Program-made: the position numbers and the translations under genes
In this document: piece after piece, positions 53,136 to 61,032 of the stretch
Layout: each line of letters starts with the position of its first letter
Numbering within the stretch: the first letter of the stretch is position 1
The notes under the pieces: generated by a model
Seen by the model: only the letters and a program-made list of their open reading frames with translations
Told to the model about the DNA's origin: nothing
Database searches by the model: none
Source: Streptomyces sp. CBMA29
GTDB taxonomy: Bacteria > Actinomycetota > Actinomycetes > Streptomycetales > Streptomycetaceae
DNA: 64,000 bases
Direction: 5' to 3'
NCBI RefSeq assembly: GCF_014596445.1
Contig: NZ_MECL01000178.1
Coordinates: 1 to 64,000, forward strand

Positions 53136-54515
53136 TCAGCGCTCGCCGCCTGGGGCCGTCTCCGGCCGGGGGCAGTAGCGAGCCCAGGCGTCGGCGAACT
53201 GGTTTCGGGCGAAGCCACGGCGCTGGCTGCGGTCAGGGAAGCGGCGGTTGGCTGCGCCGATGCCGAAGTCCTTCAGCAGCAGTTGCAGGCCCCGAGCGGT
53301 CAGGCCGTGCGACCCGTGCTCGCGCCAGGGAGCCTCGCTGTCGGCGTGCAGGGCGGCAAGCAGCTGCTCGGTCGACAGCAGCGTCGGGTCGCCGCACGCG
53401 GCGAACACCGCGCGAATGTCGGCCAGGATGCGGATCGCGAGCGCCGCCTCCCGATCGTTGCCTTCTTCGTGAGCCGTCAGCACACGGCACGCCTGCCTGG
53501 CGCGCTGCGGCCACCCGCCTCCGGCGAGGTCGGCGACGGCCACCAGCGGCTCCCACGTGTCCGCCGCCCGGTCCTCGACCGGCATCACCGGCTCCATCGA
53601 CGCCGCCGCGTCGGTCAGCGGCACCAGCCACCCCGCCAACCGGTCCCGCAGATCGTGCAGCTGCGGGGTGTCACGGCGGGAGCGGAAGGGCAGCACCGTC
53701 TCCCCCGGCCCCCGCCTCCTCATCCGGACCACCACCGCACGATCCATGATCGTGTCCGGCAGATCCCCGATCCCGGCCAGCGCCGCCATGGCGAACGTGC
53801 GGAACTTGGTCGGCTTGTGCTCCGGTCCGATGACCCGCGTGGTGGGGCGGTTGCGCTGATGCCCGGAGTTGAGGAGCCCGCCCATCTCCTCGTTCTTCTC
53901 CGCGACCTTCGCGCTACCGAAGATGGTGTCGGCCTCGTCCACCAGCAGCGTCGGCGGCTGCTCGGTGATCGACCGGAAGATCGCCGCCGGGGTCGAGTTG
54001 ACCGTGATGAAGGGGTCGTGGACGGTGTCGTGCAGCACGTCCAGCAGCCGGGACTTCCCGCACCGCTTCGCGGGGCCGACCACCGCCAGGCGCGGCGCGT
54101 GCTGCCACGCCGGTTGCAGATGAGTGGCCGCGATCCACAAGGTGACTGCGTCCAGGGCCTCGCCGCTCGGCATGACCACGTACCGGGCAACCGCTGACCG
54201 CAGCTCGGTCAGCAGGTCAGCGCCTTCCGAGAGCGCGTCGCCCGGTGGCGGACCGACCGGCCCGGTCGGCTGACCGACCGCGGTGACCGGCTCTCGGTCA
54301 GTGACCGCGGTCAGGCGACCGGGCGTTCCCGTCAGCCGGTCAGTGACCGGAGGAGGCCCGGTCACCGCAGCCGACCGGGCGGCGGACGGCTTCGGCTCAG
54401 CGGTCAGTTCCGCGAGCGGCTGCCGCGTTGTACGGTCCGGCTGACCGGGTACGGTGACTGGCGGCCAGGCCGCCACAAGGGGTGCGTCCCGGACAGCAGC
54501 TGTCATAGGCTGCAT
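53136..54515 (-). CDS. DUF3631 helicase-like protein (probable replication gene)
   Basis: 459 aa from ATG 54515 (GAGGAGCTACGC upstream). Residues about 20-100 are Thr/Pro/Val-rich and repetitive, and the DNA there holds repeated CGGTCA-G-TGACCG palindromes (54295-54307, 54337-54349). The P-loop domain has LAVVGPAKRCGKSRLLDVLH (Walker A) and TLLVDEADTIFG (Walker B). DUF3631 follows (LRDRLAGWLVPLTDAAASME, AIRILADIRAVFAACGDPTL, LQLLLKDFGIGAANRRF). Proteins of this class occur in AICEs and plasmids, fused or next to primase-polymerase genes; a Prim-Pol is not found here. Confidence 0.82.
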   Translation of the reverse strand: MQPMTAAVRDAPLVAAWPPVTVPGQPDRTTRQPLAELTAEPKPSAARSAAVTGPPPVTDRLTGTPGRLTAVTDREPVTAVGQPTGPVGPPPGDALSEGADLLTELRSAVARYVVMPSGEALDAVTLWIAATHLQPAWQHAPRLAVVGPAKRCGKSRLLDVLHDTVHDPFITVNSTPAAIFRSITEQPPTLLVDEADTIFGSAKVAEKNEEMGGLLNSGHQRNRPTTRVIGPEHKPTKFRTFAMAALAGIGDLPDTIMDRAVVVRMRRRGPGETVLPFRSRRDTPQLHDLRDRLAGWLVPLTDAAASMEPVMPVEDRAADTWEPLVAVADLAGGGWPQRARQACRVLTAHEEGNDREAALAIRILADIRAVFAACGDPTLLSTEQLLAALHADSEAPWREHGSHGLTARGLQLLLKDFGIGAANRRFPDRSQRRGFARNQFADAWARYCPRPETAPGGER

Positions 54516-54743
54516 GCGTAGCTCCTCGACCGGTGGATGCAGGCTGGCCGGCCTACCCCACCTGGGTTGAACGTTTCTGGCGTACAGGGGAGTTGTGAGC
54601 CTCCGGCGTTGGCGCGTCGGGGGCTCGTTCGTTCTCGGCGATTGGCGCCGCGCGAGCGACCACGGACAGTACGACGAACGTTTGCCGCAGTCCACGGGAT
54701 CTTTGACGGCGCCGAACGTGCGCGCGTACGAGGACCACGGACG

Positions 54744-54977
54744 TCACGCCGCGAGCCCGAGCAGGGCCTGCAGCTCGGCCGTCACCACCCGGTACGAATT
54801 GCCCAACCGCAGAACGCGGCACGGGTACTGGCCGCGCTTGGCCAACTCATAGCCCTTGCTCCGCCCCAGCCCCAGTGCCCGGTTCGCCGTCTCCAGGTCC
54901 ACCGCCGTCGGCAGCGCCAGCAGCTCGTCCTTGGCCATCCCCTTGACCACCGGCCGGGTCGTGCGGCTCTCACGCAT
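54744..54977 (-). CDS. Excisionase-like HTH protein
   Basis: 77 aa from ATG 54977 (GAGGAGG five bases upstream); the frame is open to 54995. AVDLETANRALGLGRSKGYE, then AKRGQYPCRVLRLGNSYRVV match the AlpA/excisionase (MerR-like) HTH of actinomycete elements. It lies divergent to the XRE gene and upstream of the DUF3631 gene in the same direction. In related elements it directs excision together with the integrase or activates replication. Confidence 0.82.
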   Translation of the reverse strand: MRESRTTRPVVKGMAKDELLALPTAVDLETANRALGLGRSKGYELAKRGQYPCRVLRLGNSYRVVTAELQALLGLAA

Positions 54978-55061
54978 ACCTGCCTCCTCACACATACAGC
55001 TCTCGGCGAACGCGGTCTCGCATCCGTCTCCAAGCCCAGGTCAGGAGGGTGCACCAAGCTA

Positions 55062-55080
55062 TTGTGTCGCCATGACACAA
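55062..55080. promoter_or_regulatory. Palindromic operator across the XRE start codon
   Basis: TTGTGTC (55062-55068) and GACACAA (55074-55080) form a perfect 7-bp inverted repeat with the spacer GCCAT, and the ATG (55072-55074) is inside. The site is well placed for autorepression by the XRE protein it precedes. The transcript may be leaderless or very short, since no Shine-Dalgarno is visible. Confidence 0.65.
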
Positions 55081-55557
55081 CGCGGTGCTGATGCTGGGCG
55101 GAATGAAGACAACGCCCCCGAGTGGGCCGACCAGGTCACGGCGACGGTGGCGGCCGAGGTCCGTCGCCGCCGCCAGGAGCTCGGCATGAGCGGCGAAGAC
55201 CTGGCCCGCGCCTGCGCGGACCTCGGATACGCCGTCCCGCGCAACGTCATCGCCAACATGGAATCCGGCCGCCGTGCCCAACTCCCCCTGGTCGAGGTCA
55301 TGGTGCTCGCCAAGGCCCTGCACGTGGCACCGATCTGCCTGATCTATCCGGTCGGCGTCGTGGACCGCGTGCAGGCCCTCCCCGACGAGGAACCGACCGA
55401 CACCTTCACGGCACTCCAGTGGTTCACCGGCGAGTCGTACGACTACGACGGCCCCAGCCCCCAACTGCGCGAGCGCAGAGCCGCACCGCAACGGACCTGG
55501 TCAATGGATGCCGAGGGCAACATCGTCTGGAAGGACGCCCCGGCAGACGGTCTCTGA
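55072..55557 (+). CDS. XRE-family HTH regulator
   Basis: This 161-aa protein has an HTH at residues about 20-75 (TVAAEVRRRRQELGMSGEDL, ARACADLGYAVPRNVIANME, SGRRAQLPLVEVMVLAKALH). An acidic tail follows with LQWFTGESYDYDGPSPQLRE. It is the common repressor type beside AICE integrase genes. It ends 19 bp before the integrase, so both are probably on one transcript. Control through the 55062-55080 palindrome is inferred. Confidence 0.85.
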   Translation: MTQRGADAGRNEDNAPEWADQVTATVAAEVRRRRQELGMSGEDLARACADLGYAVPRNVIANMESGRRAQLPLVEVMVLAKALHVAPICLIYPVGVVDRVQALPDEEPTDTFTALQWFTGESYDYDGPSPQLRERRAAPQRTWSMDAEGNIVWKDAPADGL

Positions 55558-55576
55558 ACCTGCTGGGGGAAGCACC

Positions 55577-57109
55577 ATGAAGGGCTCGACTCACCGCCGC
55601 TGCTACTGCCGCGACGCCGAAACCGGCCGACCGCTCGGCAGCAACTGCCCCAAGCTCGCGAGCCGCAAGCACGGCTCCTACTCCGTACGTCAGGAACTCC
55701 CGCCCCGCGAGGACGGCACCCGCCGCTCCTTCAGCCGCGCTGGGTACGACAGCCTCAAAGCCGCCCAGACGGACTTGGACCACGTCCGCACTCTCCTCGG
55801 CCTCGCCGACACCGACGACCCCGACAGCGTCGAGCGCGTCGCGGCCCTGCTGGAACGCCTGGTCGAGGAGAAGGCGCCGCTTCCCGACGTCGAGGAGATC
55901 CGCCGACGCCTCCGCTCCGGGCTCGACCTACGCGGCGGCACGACGGTCGGCGAATGGCTGGACCTCTGGTTCGCGTCCAAGAAGCGCCGCAGGACGACCC
56001 TCAACGGCTACGCCTCTCACATCAACGTCCACCTCAGGCCCCGCATTGGCCACATACGGCTCGACCGGCTGAACGTCGGCCACCTCGTGGAGATGTTCGA
56101 CGGCATCGCGGACGCCAACGAGGTCATCGCAACGGAGAACGAAGCCCGCCGGGGACAGATCGCGCGCTGCAAGCCGAGTACGCCGGGACGGCCCGTCGCC
56201 GCCGAGTGGGCACGGCTGGCGGCGGAGCGGGCGAAGCTCGCCGAGATGCCGCCCTTCCGCAAGGTCACCGGGCCATCCACCCAGCAGGCGATACGCCGCA
56301 CCCTGCGCGCCGCGCTCAACTCCGCCATCGCGCAGCAACTCATCACCTTCAACCCGGCCTCCCACGTCGAACTCGCCTCGGGCCGCAGGCCCAAGCCCCT
56401 GCTGTGGACGGACGAGCGTGTACGGCGGTGGCGGCAGACCGGCGAGATACCCGGCCCGGTCATGGTCTGGACGCCCCAACAGTTCGGCGTCTTCCTCGAC
56501 GCCGCCCAGGGCGACCGGCTCTACGCCCTCTTCCACCTCGTCGGCTTTCGCGGCCTGCGTCGCGGCGAGGCCGTGGGCCAGGACTGGAGCAACGTCGACC
56601 TCAAGGCCGGCCTCATCACCCCGGCCAAGGAGATCGTGGTCGACGGCTGGGACCCGTACGAGGCCGAGCCGAAGACGGACGGCAGCGCCAACACCATTGC
56701 CCTGGACAGCCTGACGATCTCCGCCCTACGCGCCCACAAGAAGCGCCAGAAGAAGGACCGCAAGAAGTGGGGCACGGCCTGGAACGACACCGGCAAGGTC
56801 TTCATCCGCGAAGACGGCTCCTGGCTCCACCCGGAGATGGTCTCGGAGACCTTCCGCCGCATCCACGCGACGACCGATCTCCCGCCCATCACATTCCGCG
56901 ACCTCCGCCACGTGGCCGCGACCCTCACCCACGCGGGCGGCGGCGACATCCACACGGTGAAGGAGGTCCTCCGCCACTCCACGATCGCCCTGACCTCGGA
57001 CACGTACACGAGCCTCCTCCCGGAGCTGGACCGTGAGGTCGCCGAAAAGGCTGCGGCGCTTGTTCCTCGCGGCCATCGCGCTCGAAGTCGATCAGGCTCT
57101 CGTGGCTAG
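55577..57109 (+). CDS. Tyrosine recombinase (integrase)
   Basis: 510 aa from ATG 55577 (GGGGGAAGCACC). The N-terminal Cys-rich THRRCYCRDAETGRPLG, SAM-like core-binding domain (VGEWLDLWFASKKRRRTTLN, GYASHINVHLRPRIGHIRLD) and catalytic domain are in order. The catalytic residues are Arg328 (FRGLRRGEA), RDLRHVAATLTHAGG with Arg in place of the first His of HxxR, His467 (VLRHSTIAL) and the nucleophile Tyr477 (SDTYTSLLPE). It most likely acts at the 43-bp tRNA-Lys core. It lies about 2.1 kb from the tRNA, with only the SIR2 gene between. Confidence 0.93.
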   Translation: MKGSTHRRCYCRDAETGRPLGSNCPKLASRKHGSYSVRQELPPREDGTRRSFSRAGYDSLKAAQTDLDHVRTLLGLADTDDPDSVERVAALLERLVEEKAPLPDVEEIRRRLRSGLDLRGGTTVGEWLDLWFASKKRRRTTLNGYASHINVHLRPRIGHIRLDRLNVGHLVEMFDGIADANEVIATENEARRGQIARCKPSTPGRPVAAEWARLAAERAKLAEMPPFRKVTGPSTQQAIRRTLRAALNSAIAQQLITFNPASHVELASGRRPKPLLWTDERVRRWRQTGEIPGPVMVWTPQQFGVFLDAAQGDRLYALFHLVGFRGLRRGEAVGQDWSNVDLKAGLITPAKEIVVDGWDPYEAEPKTDGSANTIALDSLTISALRAHKKRQKKDRKKWGTAWNDTGKVFIREDGSWLHPEMVSETFRRIHATTDLPPITFRDLRHVAATLTHAGGGDIHTVKEVLRHSTIALTSDTYTSLLPELDREVAEKAAALVPRGHRARSRSGSRG

Positions 57110-57169
57110 TTCTCACGGATAGGCGGTTGGTCGAGATAGTCACGTCTTCGCAAGGCGCGCGCCGAAGTC

Positions 57170-58879
57170 TCATCCCCAAGGCATCTGAGAGGCCATCCTG
57201 TTGTACTCGGCTTCCGTTGCTTCCTTCGCCGCGAGAAAACGCCGAGGGTTACTGCCCAGGAACCCGTTCTGAAGCAAAGGGTGCAAGTCTCCGAACTGGT
57301 CCAACTCCTTCTTGAGCCAATCTCCAGAGGCTGGCCGGTACTCATTCAGGAAGCCCGTCTTGCGGATGTAGGGCCAGTCACTTCCCAGACCAGCATCTTG
57401 CTGCACGATCAGGCGCAGAAACTCAAAGCGCTCCCACGCGTCGATGTACGCCGCATCACTGAGGACAAGGTGTTCCGTGAACACGGGACGGAGCTGGCCG
57501 TGGAGGTGTTCGGAGGCTTTACCGAGTCCGATCGTCCTTTGCGGGCCAAGAAGCGCAGCTGCCGACAGTACCTTTCCGTTGTACGGATTCTGAGCCTGAG
57601 GTTCGCTGAGCACACGGACCAGGGTGTCCCAGCGTTCGGCCGCAAGGGCGGCAATCCCTGCCGAGTAGATCACCATGGTTGCGGGTGCTCGCGCGAGGTC
57701 GAGCAGTGCAGTGTCGCCGCCCGCGTTGACAGGAGAGCCCAGTTGCTCGATCTCGCGGATCCACCAACGGTCAGTCTCGTTGTTGCCCCAGTAGGCCGTC
57801 GTGGCAACCAGGTTGAGCAACAGTTCCGCCTCGGCCTCCAGCACACCCAGCCTACGACCGTGCTCAGCTTGAGTGTCCACGACCTGCCAGGGGCCGGCGG
57901 TTCGTACGGGGAGGGCAGCGATGCGGCTGACCTCGCGGCGCAGGGTGTCGTGGAGAGCAATGGCCTGTCCAGTCCCGGCCAAGGCGCGCTTGGCGGTGGC
58001 GACAGCGATGGCGACGCTCGCTGGGTGCTGGCGATTAGTGGCGGCAATCGCATCCACAGCATCGGCTACGCGGCCGAAGAAAGTGTCGGCATCGGCCTGG
58101 ACATACACGGCGCTCCGCCGAGTGATCAGATCCCATGCCTGCTCTGATGGTTCCCGCGGGTCGGTCCAGTACGAGGTGAACATCCGGGCGGGGCAACGAG
58201 ATAGGGCGTTGCGCAGCGCAGGATCCCACGTAGCGGACCAGCCGGAGATGACGAGTCCGTAGTCAGCGAAGACTTGGTCAAGCAACTTGTCGACCGCAGG
58301 CGCATACTCTTTCAGTTCCTCGGGGGTATTGAGCATGCTCGTGGGATTCAGGTAGTCGCCGTGAACATGGACGACTAGGCACTTAATTGTATGCAGTGGG
58401 GCAAGTCCGACAGCGTCAGCCGGGTCGGCAGTGACGGTGGGCTCAATGCCCGCCTCTCGCAGCGCGGACTCCATGAGTCGATCGAAGTTCGTCGTCAGCA
58501 CAATACGTACGTGCCCGGCGGCGACCAGGCGGGCGATCGCCCGGTGCGCGGAGGTGGGCTGCTTCCGACCTTCCTCGCGGTCCTCTTGACTGGGCTCGAA
58601 GTAGGCATGCAGCAGTGCCTGCCGTTCGAGTGGAGTGCTCGCGAGGCGGGCCAGGAGGTCGTCGTAGGTAGCCGGACGGTCAAAACGCTCCTGGTACCAG
58701 GCATGTGGGTCTCCGATACCCGAGACACCTTCTGCGGCCGCCACTTTCCTGATCAGGTCTTGTTGGACGTCCCACGCCGACGGCATACCCGCCGCGATCG
58801 AGGCGCCTGCTCCGAGCAGGACTGCGTAACCGCCCGGAGTAGCGCGAACGGAGAACGCGAGATTCACGTGTGGTTCCAC
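57170..58879 (-). CDS. SIR2-domain protein, probable anti-phage NADase
   Basis: 569 aa from GTG 58879 (GGAGG six bases upstream). The N-terminal SIR2-like domain has AVLLGAGASIAAGMPSAWD (GAGAS at 23-27), RIVLTTNFDRLMESAL (Asn131, Asp133) and HVHGDYLNPTSM (His171, His173). The rest (about 290-569) is helical and unfamiliar (AAEHGRRLGVLEAEAELLLN-like stretches). SIR2 domains at the ends of islands commonly deplete NAD in abortive defence. The lower GC and odd codon use suggest transfer. It converges on the integrase gene. Confidence 0.82.
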   Translation of the reverse strand: MEPHVNLAFSVRATPGGYAVLLGAGASIAAGMPSAWDVQQDLIRKVAAAEGVSGIGDPHAWYQERFDRPATYDDLLARLASTPLERQALLHAYFEPSQEDREEGRKQPTSAHRAIARLVAAGHVRIVLTTNFDRLMESALREAGIEPTVTADPADAVGLAPLHTIKCLVVHVHGDYLNPTSMLNTPEELKEYAPAVDKLLDQVFADYGLVISGWSATWDPALRNALSRCPARMFTSYWTDPREPSEQAWDLITRRSAVYVQADADTFFGRVADAVDAIAATNRQHPASVAIAVATAKRALAGTGQAIALHDTLRREVSRIAALPVRTAGPWQVVDTQAEHGRRLGVLEAEAELLLNLVATTAYWGNNETDRWWIREIEQLGSPVNAGGDTALLDLARAPATMVIYSAGIAALAAERWDTLVRVLSEPQAQNPYNGKVLSAAALLGPQRTIGLGKASEHLHGQLRPVFTEHLVLSDAAYIDAWERFEFLRLIVQQDAGLGSDWPYIRKTGFLNEYRPASGDWLKKELDQFGDLHPLLQNGFLGSNPRRFLAAKEATEAEYNRMASQMPWG

Positions 58880-59113
58880 AACCGACCTCCAGGTATGGAG
58901 ACATGACCGAGCGTTAGTCGCACGGAGCGGCCTACTCGGACTCCATCTTAGCGTCATGATGACGAGAAGCGGAACGGTAGCGAGGACCCACCCTGATCAG
59001 TACTGGTTGACCGGTAGTCCACATTCAATGCGAGGCCAGTGCACCGCTGCCATCGGGCCTGTCCTTGCCGCCTTCGCCGCCCGCGGCCTCACTCGCTGAC
59101 CTTGTATCCCGAC

Positions 59114-59138
59114 CGTCCGCTCACGCATCGCTCACGCA
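59114..59138 (+). repeat. Right 25-bp subterminal repeat (candidate integrase arm site)
   Basis: This is an identical, same-orientation copy of 46850-46874, with two GCTCACGCA units. It lies 90 bp inside the right att copy. Confidence 0.7.
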
Positions 59139-59155
59139 CGGCCCCCGGCACGGCT

Positions 59156-59187
59156 GTGCCCCGGCCGTCCGAAGACGGCCGGGGCAC
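59156..59187 (-). terminator. Island-borne terminator behind tRNA-Lys
   Basis: GTGCCCCGGCCGTC and GACGGCCGGGGCAC form a perfect 14-bp stem with the loop CGAA. It lies about 40 bp beyond the 3' end of the tRNA, inside the island. It would replace the original terminator that integration displaced to 46656-46690. Confidence 0.8.
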
Positions 59188-59227
59188 CATACCCGCAGGT
59201 CAGCGGCTCCCGAAGGAGCCCGACCCC

Positions 59228-59270
59228 GTAGGCCCTGTGGGACTTGAACCCACAACCAATGGATTAAAAG
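59228..59270 (+). repeat. Right attachment-site copy (43 bp)
   Basis: It is identical to 46695-46737 and covers the 3' half of the tRNA-Lys gene, from the first base of the anticodon loop to one base past the discriminator. Integration here keeps the tRNA sequence intact. Confidence 0.92.
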
Positions 59271-59301
59271 TCCACTGCTCTGCCAATTGAGCTAAGGGCC
59301 C
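59229..59301 (-). tRNA. tRNA-Lys (anticodon TTT)
   Basis: A full 73-nt cloverleaf without encoded CCA. The acceptor stem is GGGCCCT/AGGGCCT, the D stem GCTC/GAGC, the anticodon stem GTGGA/TCCAT with loop CTTTTAA (anticodon TTT), and the T stem GTGGG/CCCAC with TTCAAGT. The discriminator is A. It serves as the attachment site of the island. A 3'-half fragment survives at 46695-46737. Confidence 0.97.
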
Positions 59302-59348
59302 GCCACAGGGGACAGCATAGCCGGGGGCTGCGGCGGGGGCCGAACCGG

Positions 59349-60938
59349 TTAGGGCTGGGGGGTGTCCGTGGGGCGGCGGAGGAACCAGTGGCGGGCGGAG
59401 GCGAGCCACCAGGTGGTGGCGAAGCCGAGGACGACGAGGACGGCGACGGGGGCGTAGTTGAAGGTCTTCCAGGTGATGGGAGAGACCTGGGGGAGCATGA
59501 AGAGGACGGTGATCAGGACGACCCAGGCGACGGCGACGACGCCGATGGGGCGGGACCAGCGGCCGAGGTGCCAGGGGCCGGGCTCGAAGGCGGGGCCTTT
59601 GCGGAGGCGGAGCAGGGTGGGAATGACGTAGGCGATGTAGAGGCCGATGACGGCGATCGAGGTGACGGCGGCGTAGGCGGTGGCGTTGATGAGGTACGGC
59701 AGGCCGAGGCAGAGCGCGCCGGCCGCGGCGAGCCAGACGGCGGCGACGGGGGTACGGGTGCGCGGGCTGACGGTGCGCCAGACGCGCGAGTAGGGCAGCG
59801 CGCCGTCGCGTGAAAAGGCGTAGATCATACGGCTGTTGGCGGTCACGGACGCCATGCCGCAGAAGAGCTGGGCGCCGATGACGACGAGCAGCAGGAGTTT
59901 GCCGCTGGTCGCGCCGAGCGCGTCGAGCAGGATCTGCGCGGGCGGCGCCCCGGTCGGCGAGCCCAACTCGGCGTCGTACGACTGGATCGCGAAGGTGAAG
60001 CCGAGCAGCAGCACGAAGCCCGCGATCCAGGACGTCCAGATGGAACGGACGATGCCGCGCGGACCGGCGGTGGCGGCGTCGTGCGTCTCCTCGGTCATGT
60101 GCGCGGAGGCGTCGTACCCGGTGAAGGTGTACTGCGCCATCAGCAGGCCGATCAGCACCACGTAAATGCCGCTGCCGAAGCCGGTGTTGTTCACGTAGTG
60201 CGTGAACACGAAGCTCGCCGAACGGTGGTGGTCGGGCACGAAGGCGAGCGCGCCGACGATCAGGCCGACGCCGAGCACGTGCCACCACACGCTGACGTTG
60301 TTCAGGACGGCGACGATCCGTACGCCGAAGGTGTTGAGCAGGCCGTGCAGGAGCAGGATCGCGGCGTAGAGCAGGATCGTCCGGCCGGGGCTGACACGGA
60401 AGTCGAACTGGAGGTTCAGATACGCGCCCAGGAACGACGCCGCGCCGAAGTCGATGCCCGCGGTGACGGCGACCTGGCCGAGGACGTTGAACCAGCCGGT
60501 GAACCACGCCCACGCGGCGGCGCTGCGCTCCGGGGCCAGCCGGTGCGCCCAGAAGTACAGGCCCGCGGACGTCGGGTACGCCGAACAGATCTCGGCCATC
60601 GCCAGCCCGACGACCAGCGTCATCAGACCGACCCCGACCCAGCCCCACGTGATCAGGGCCGGTCCGCCGGTGTTCATCCCGAACAGGTACAGCGTCAGAC
60701 AGCCGGACAGCACCGAGATGATCGTGAACGAGACCGCGTAGTTCGAGAACGCCGACATCCGGCGCGCCAGATTCTGCGTGTAGCCGAGCTGCGCGAGCCG
60801 TTCCTCGTCCGAGACGGAGGAGAAGGAGGAGGCGGCGGCGGCGGCAGAGGCGGCGGCGGACGGGGAAACGGGAGCGGGAGCGGGAGCGGAATCGGGGGAT
60901 ACGGAAGAGGCGGGGAGGGGGACGTCCTCAGGTGTCAT
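59349..60938 (-). CDS. APC-family amino-acid permease
   Basis: 529 aa from ATG 60938. A Ser/Ala/Pro-rich leader of about 45 residues precedes about twelve membrane helices. The family blocks are SFTIISVLSGCLTLYLFGMN, AYPTSAGLYFWAHRLAPERS, MAQYTFTGYDASAHMTEETH and ASVTANSRMIYAFSRDGALP. These resemble GABA/choline-type transporters of the APC superfamily. It is transcribed away from the next gene and toward the tRNA. Confidence 0.9.
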   Translation of the reverse strand: MTPEDVPLPASSVSPDSAPAPAPVSPSAAASAAAAASSFSSVSDEERLAQLGYTQNLARRMSAFSNYAVSFTIISVLSGCLTLYLFGMNTGGPALITWGWVGVGLMTLVVGLAMAEICSAYPTSAGLYFWAHRLAPERSAAAWAWFTGWFNVLGQVAVTAGIDFGAASFLGAYLNLQFDFRVSPGRTILLYAAILLLHGLLNTFGVRIVAVLNNVSVWWHVLGVGLIVGALAFVPDHHRSASFVFTHYVNNTGFGSGIYVVLIGLLMAQYTFTGYDASAHMTEETHDAATAGPRGIVRSIWTSWIAGFVLLLGFTFAIQSYDAELGSPTGAPPAQILLDALGATSGKLLLLVVIGAQLFCGMASVTANSRMIYAFSRDGALPYSRVWRTVSPRTRTPVAAVWLAAAGALCLGLPYLINATAYAAVTSIAVIGLYIAYVIPTLLRLRKGPAFEPGPWHLGRWSRPIGVVAVAWVVLITVLFMLPQVSPITWKTFNYAPVAVLVVLGFATTWWLASARHWFLRRPTDTPQP

Positions 60939-61032
60939 GCCCCAGGCTTCCCGCGCCCGGGGCATGACATGCACACGCCCCCAAACGCACCGCCCCCGAC
61001 TCCCCCTCAGCGCCTCTCAGCCCTTCGGCCCC

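Larger units (their letters stand above)
46695..59270. mobile_element. Integrated island (AICE-like) in tRNA-Lys(TTT)
   Basis: A 12.6-kb segment is bounded by perfect 43-bp direct repeats, one in the intact tRNA-Lys gene. A tyrosine integrase (55577-57109), an excisionase-like HTH (54744-54977), an XRE regulator and a DUF3631 helicase-like gene form the core. Near each end is a 25-bp repeat that could bind the integrase. Cargo includes a toxin-antitoxin pair and a SIR2-domain gene. No FtsK/Tra translocase, spread gene or standard Rep is seen, so it may be a reduced or mobilisable relative of actinomycete integrative conjugative elements. Confidence 0.85.
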
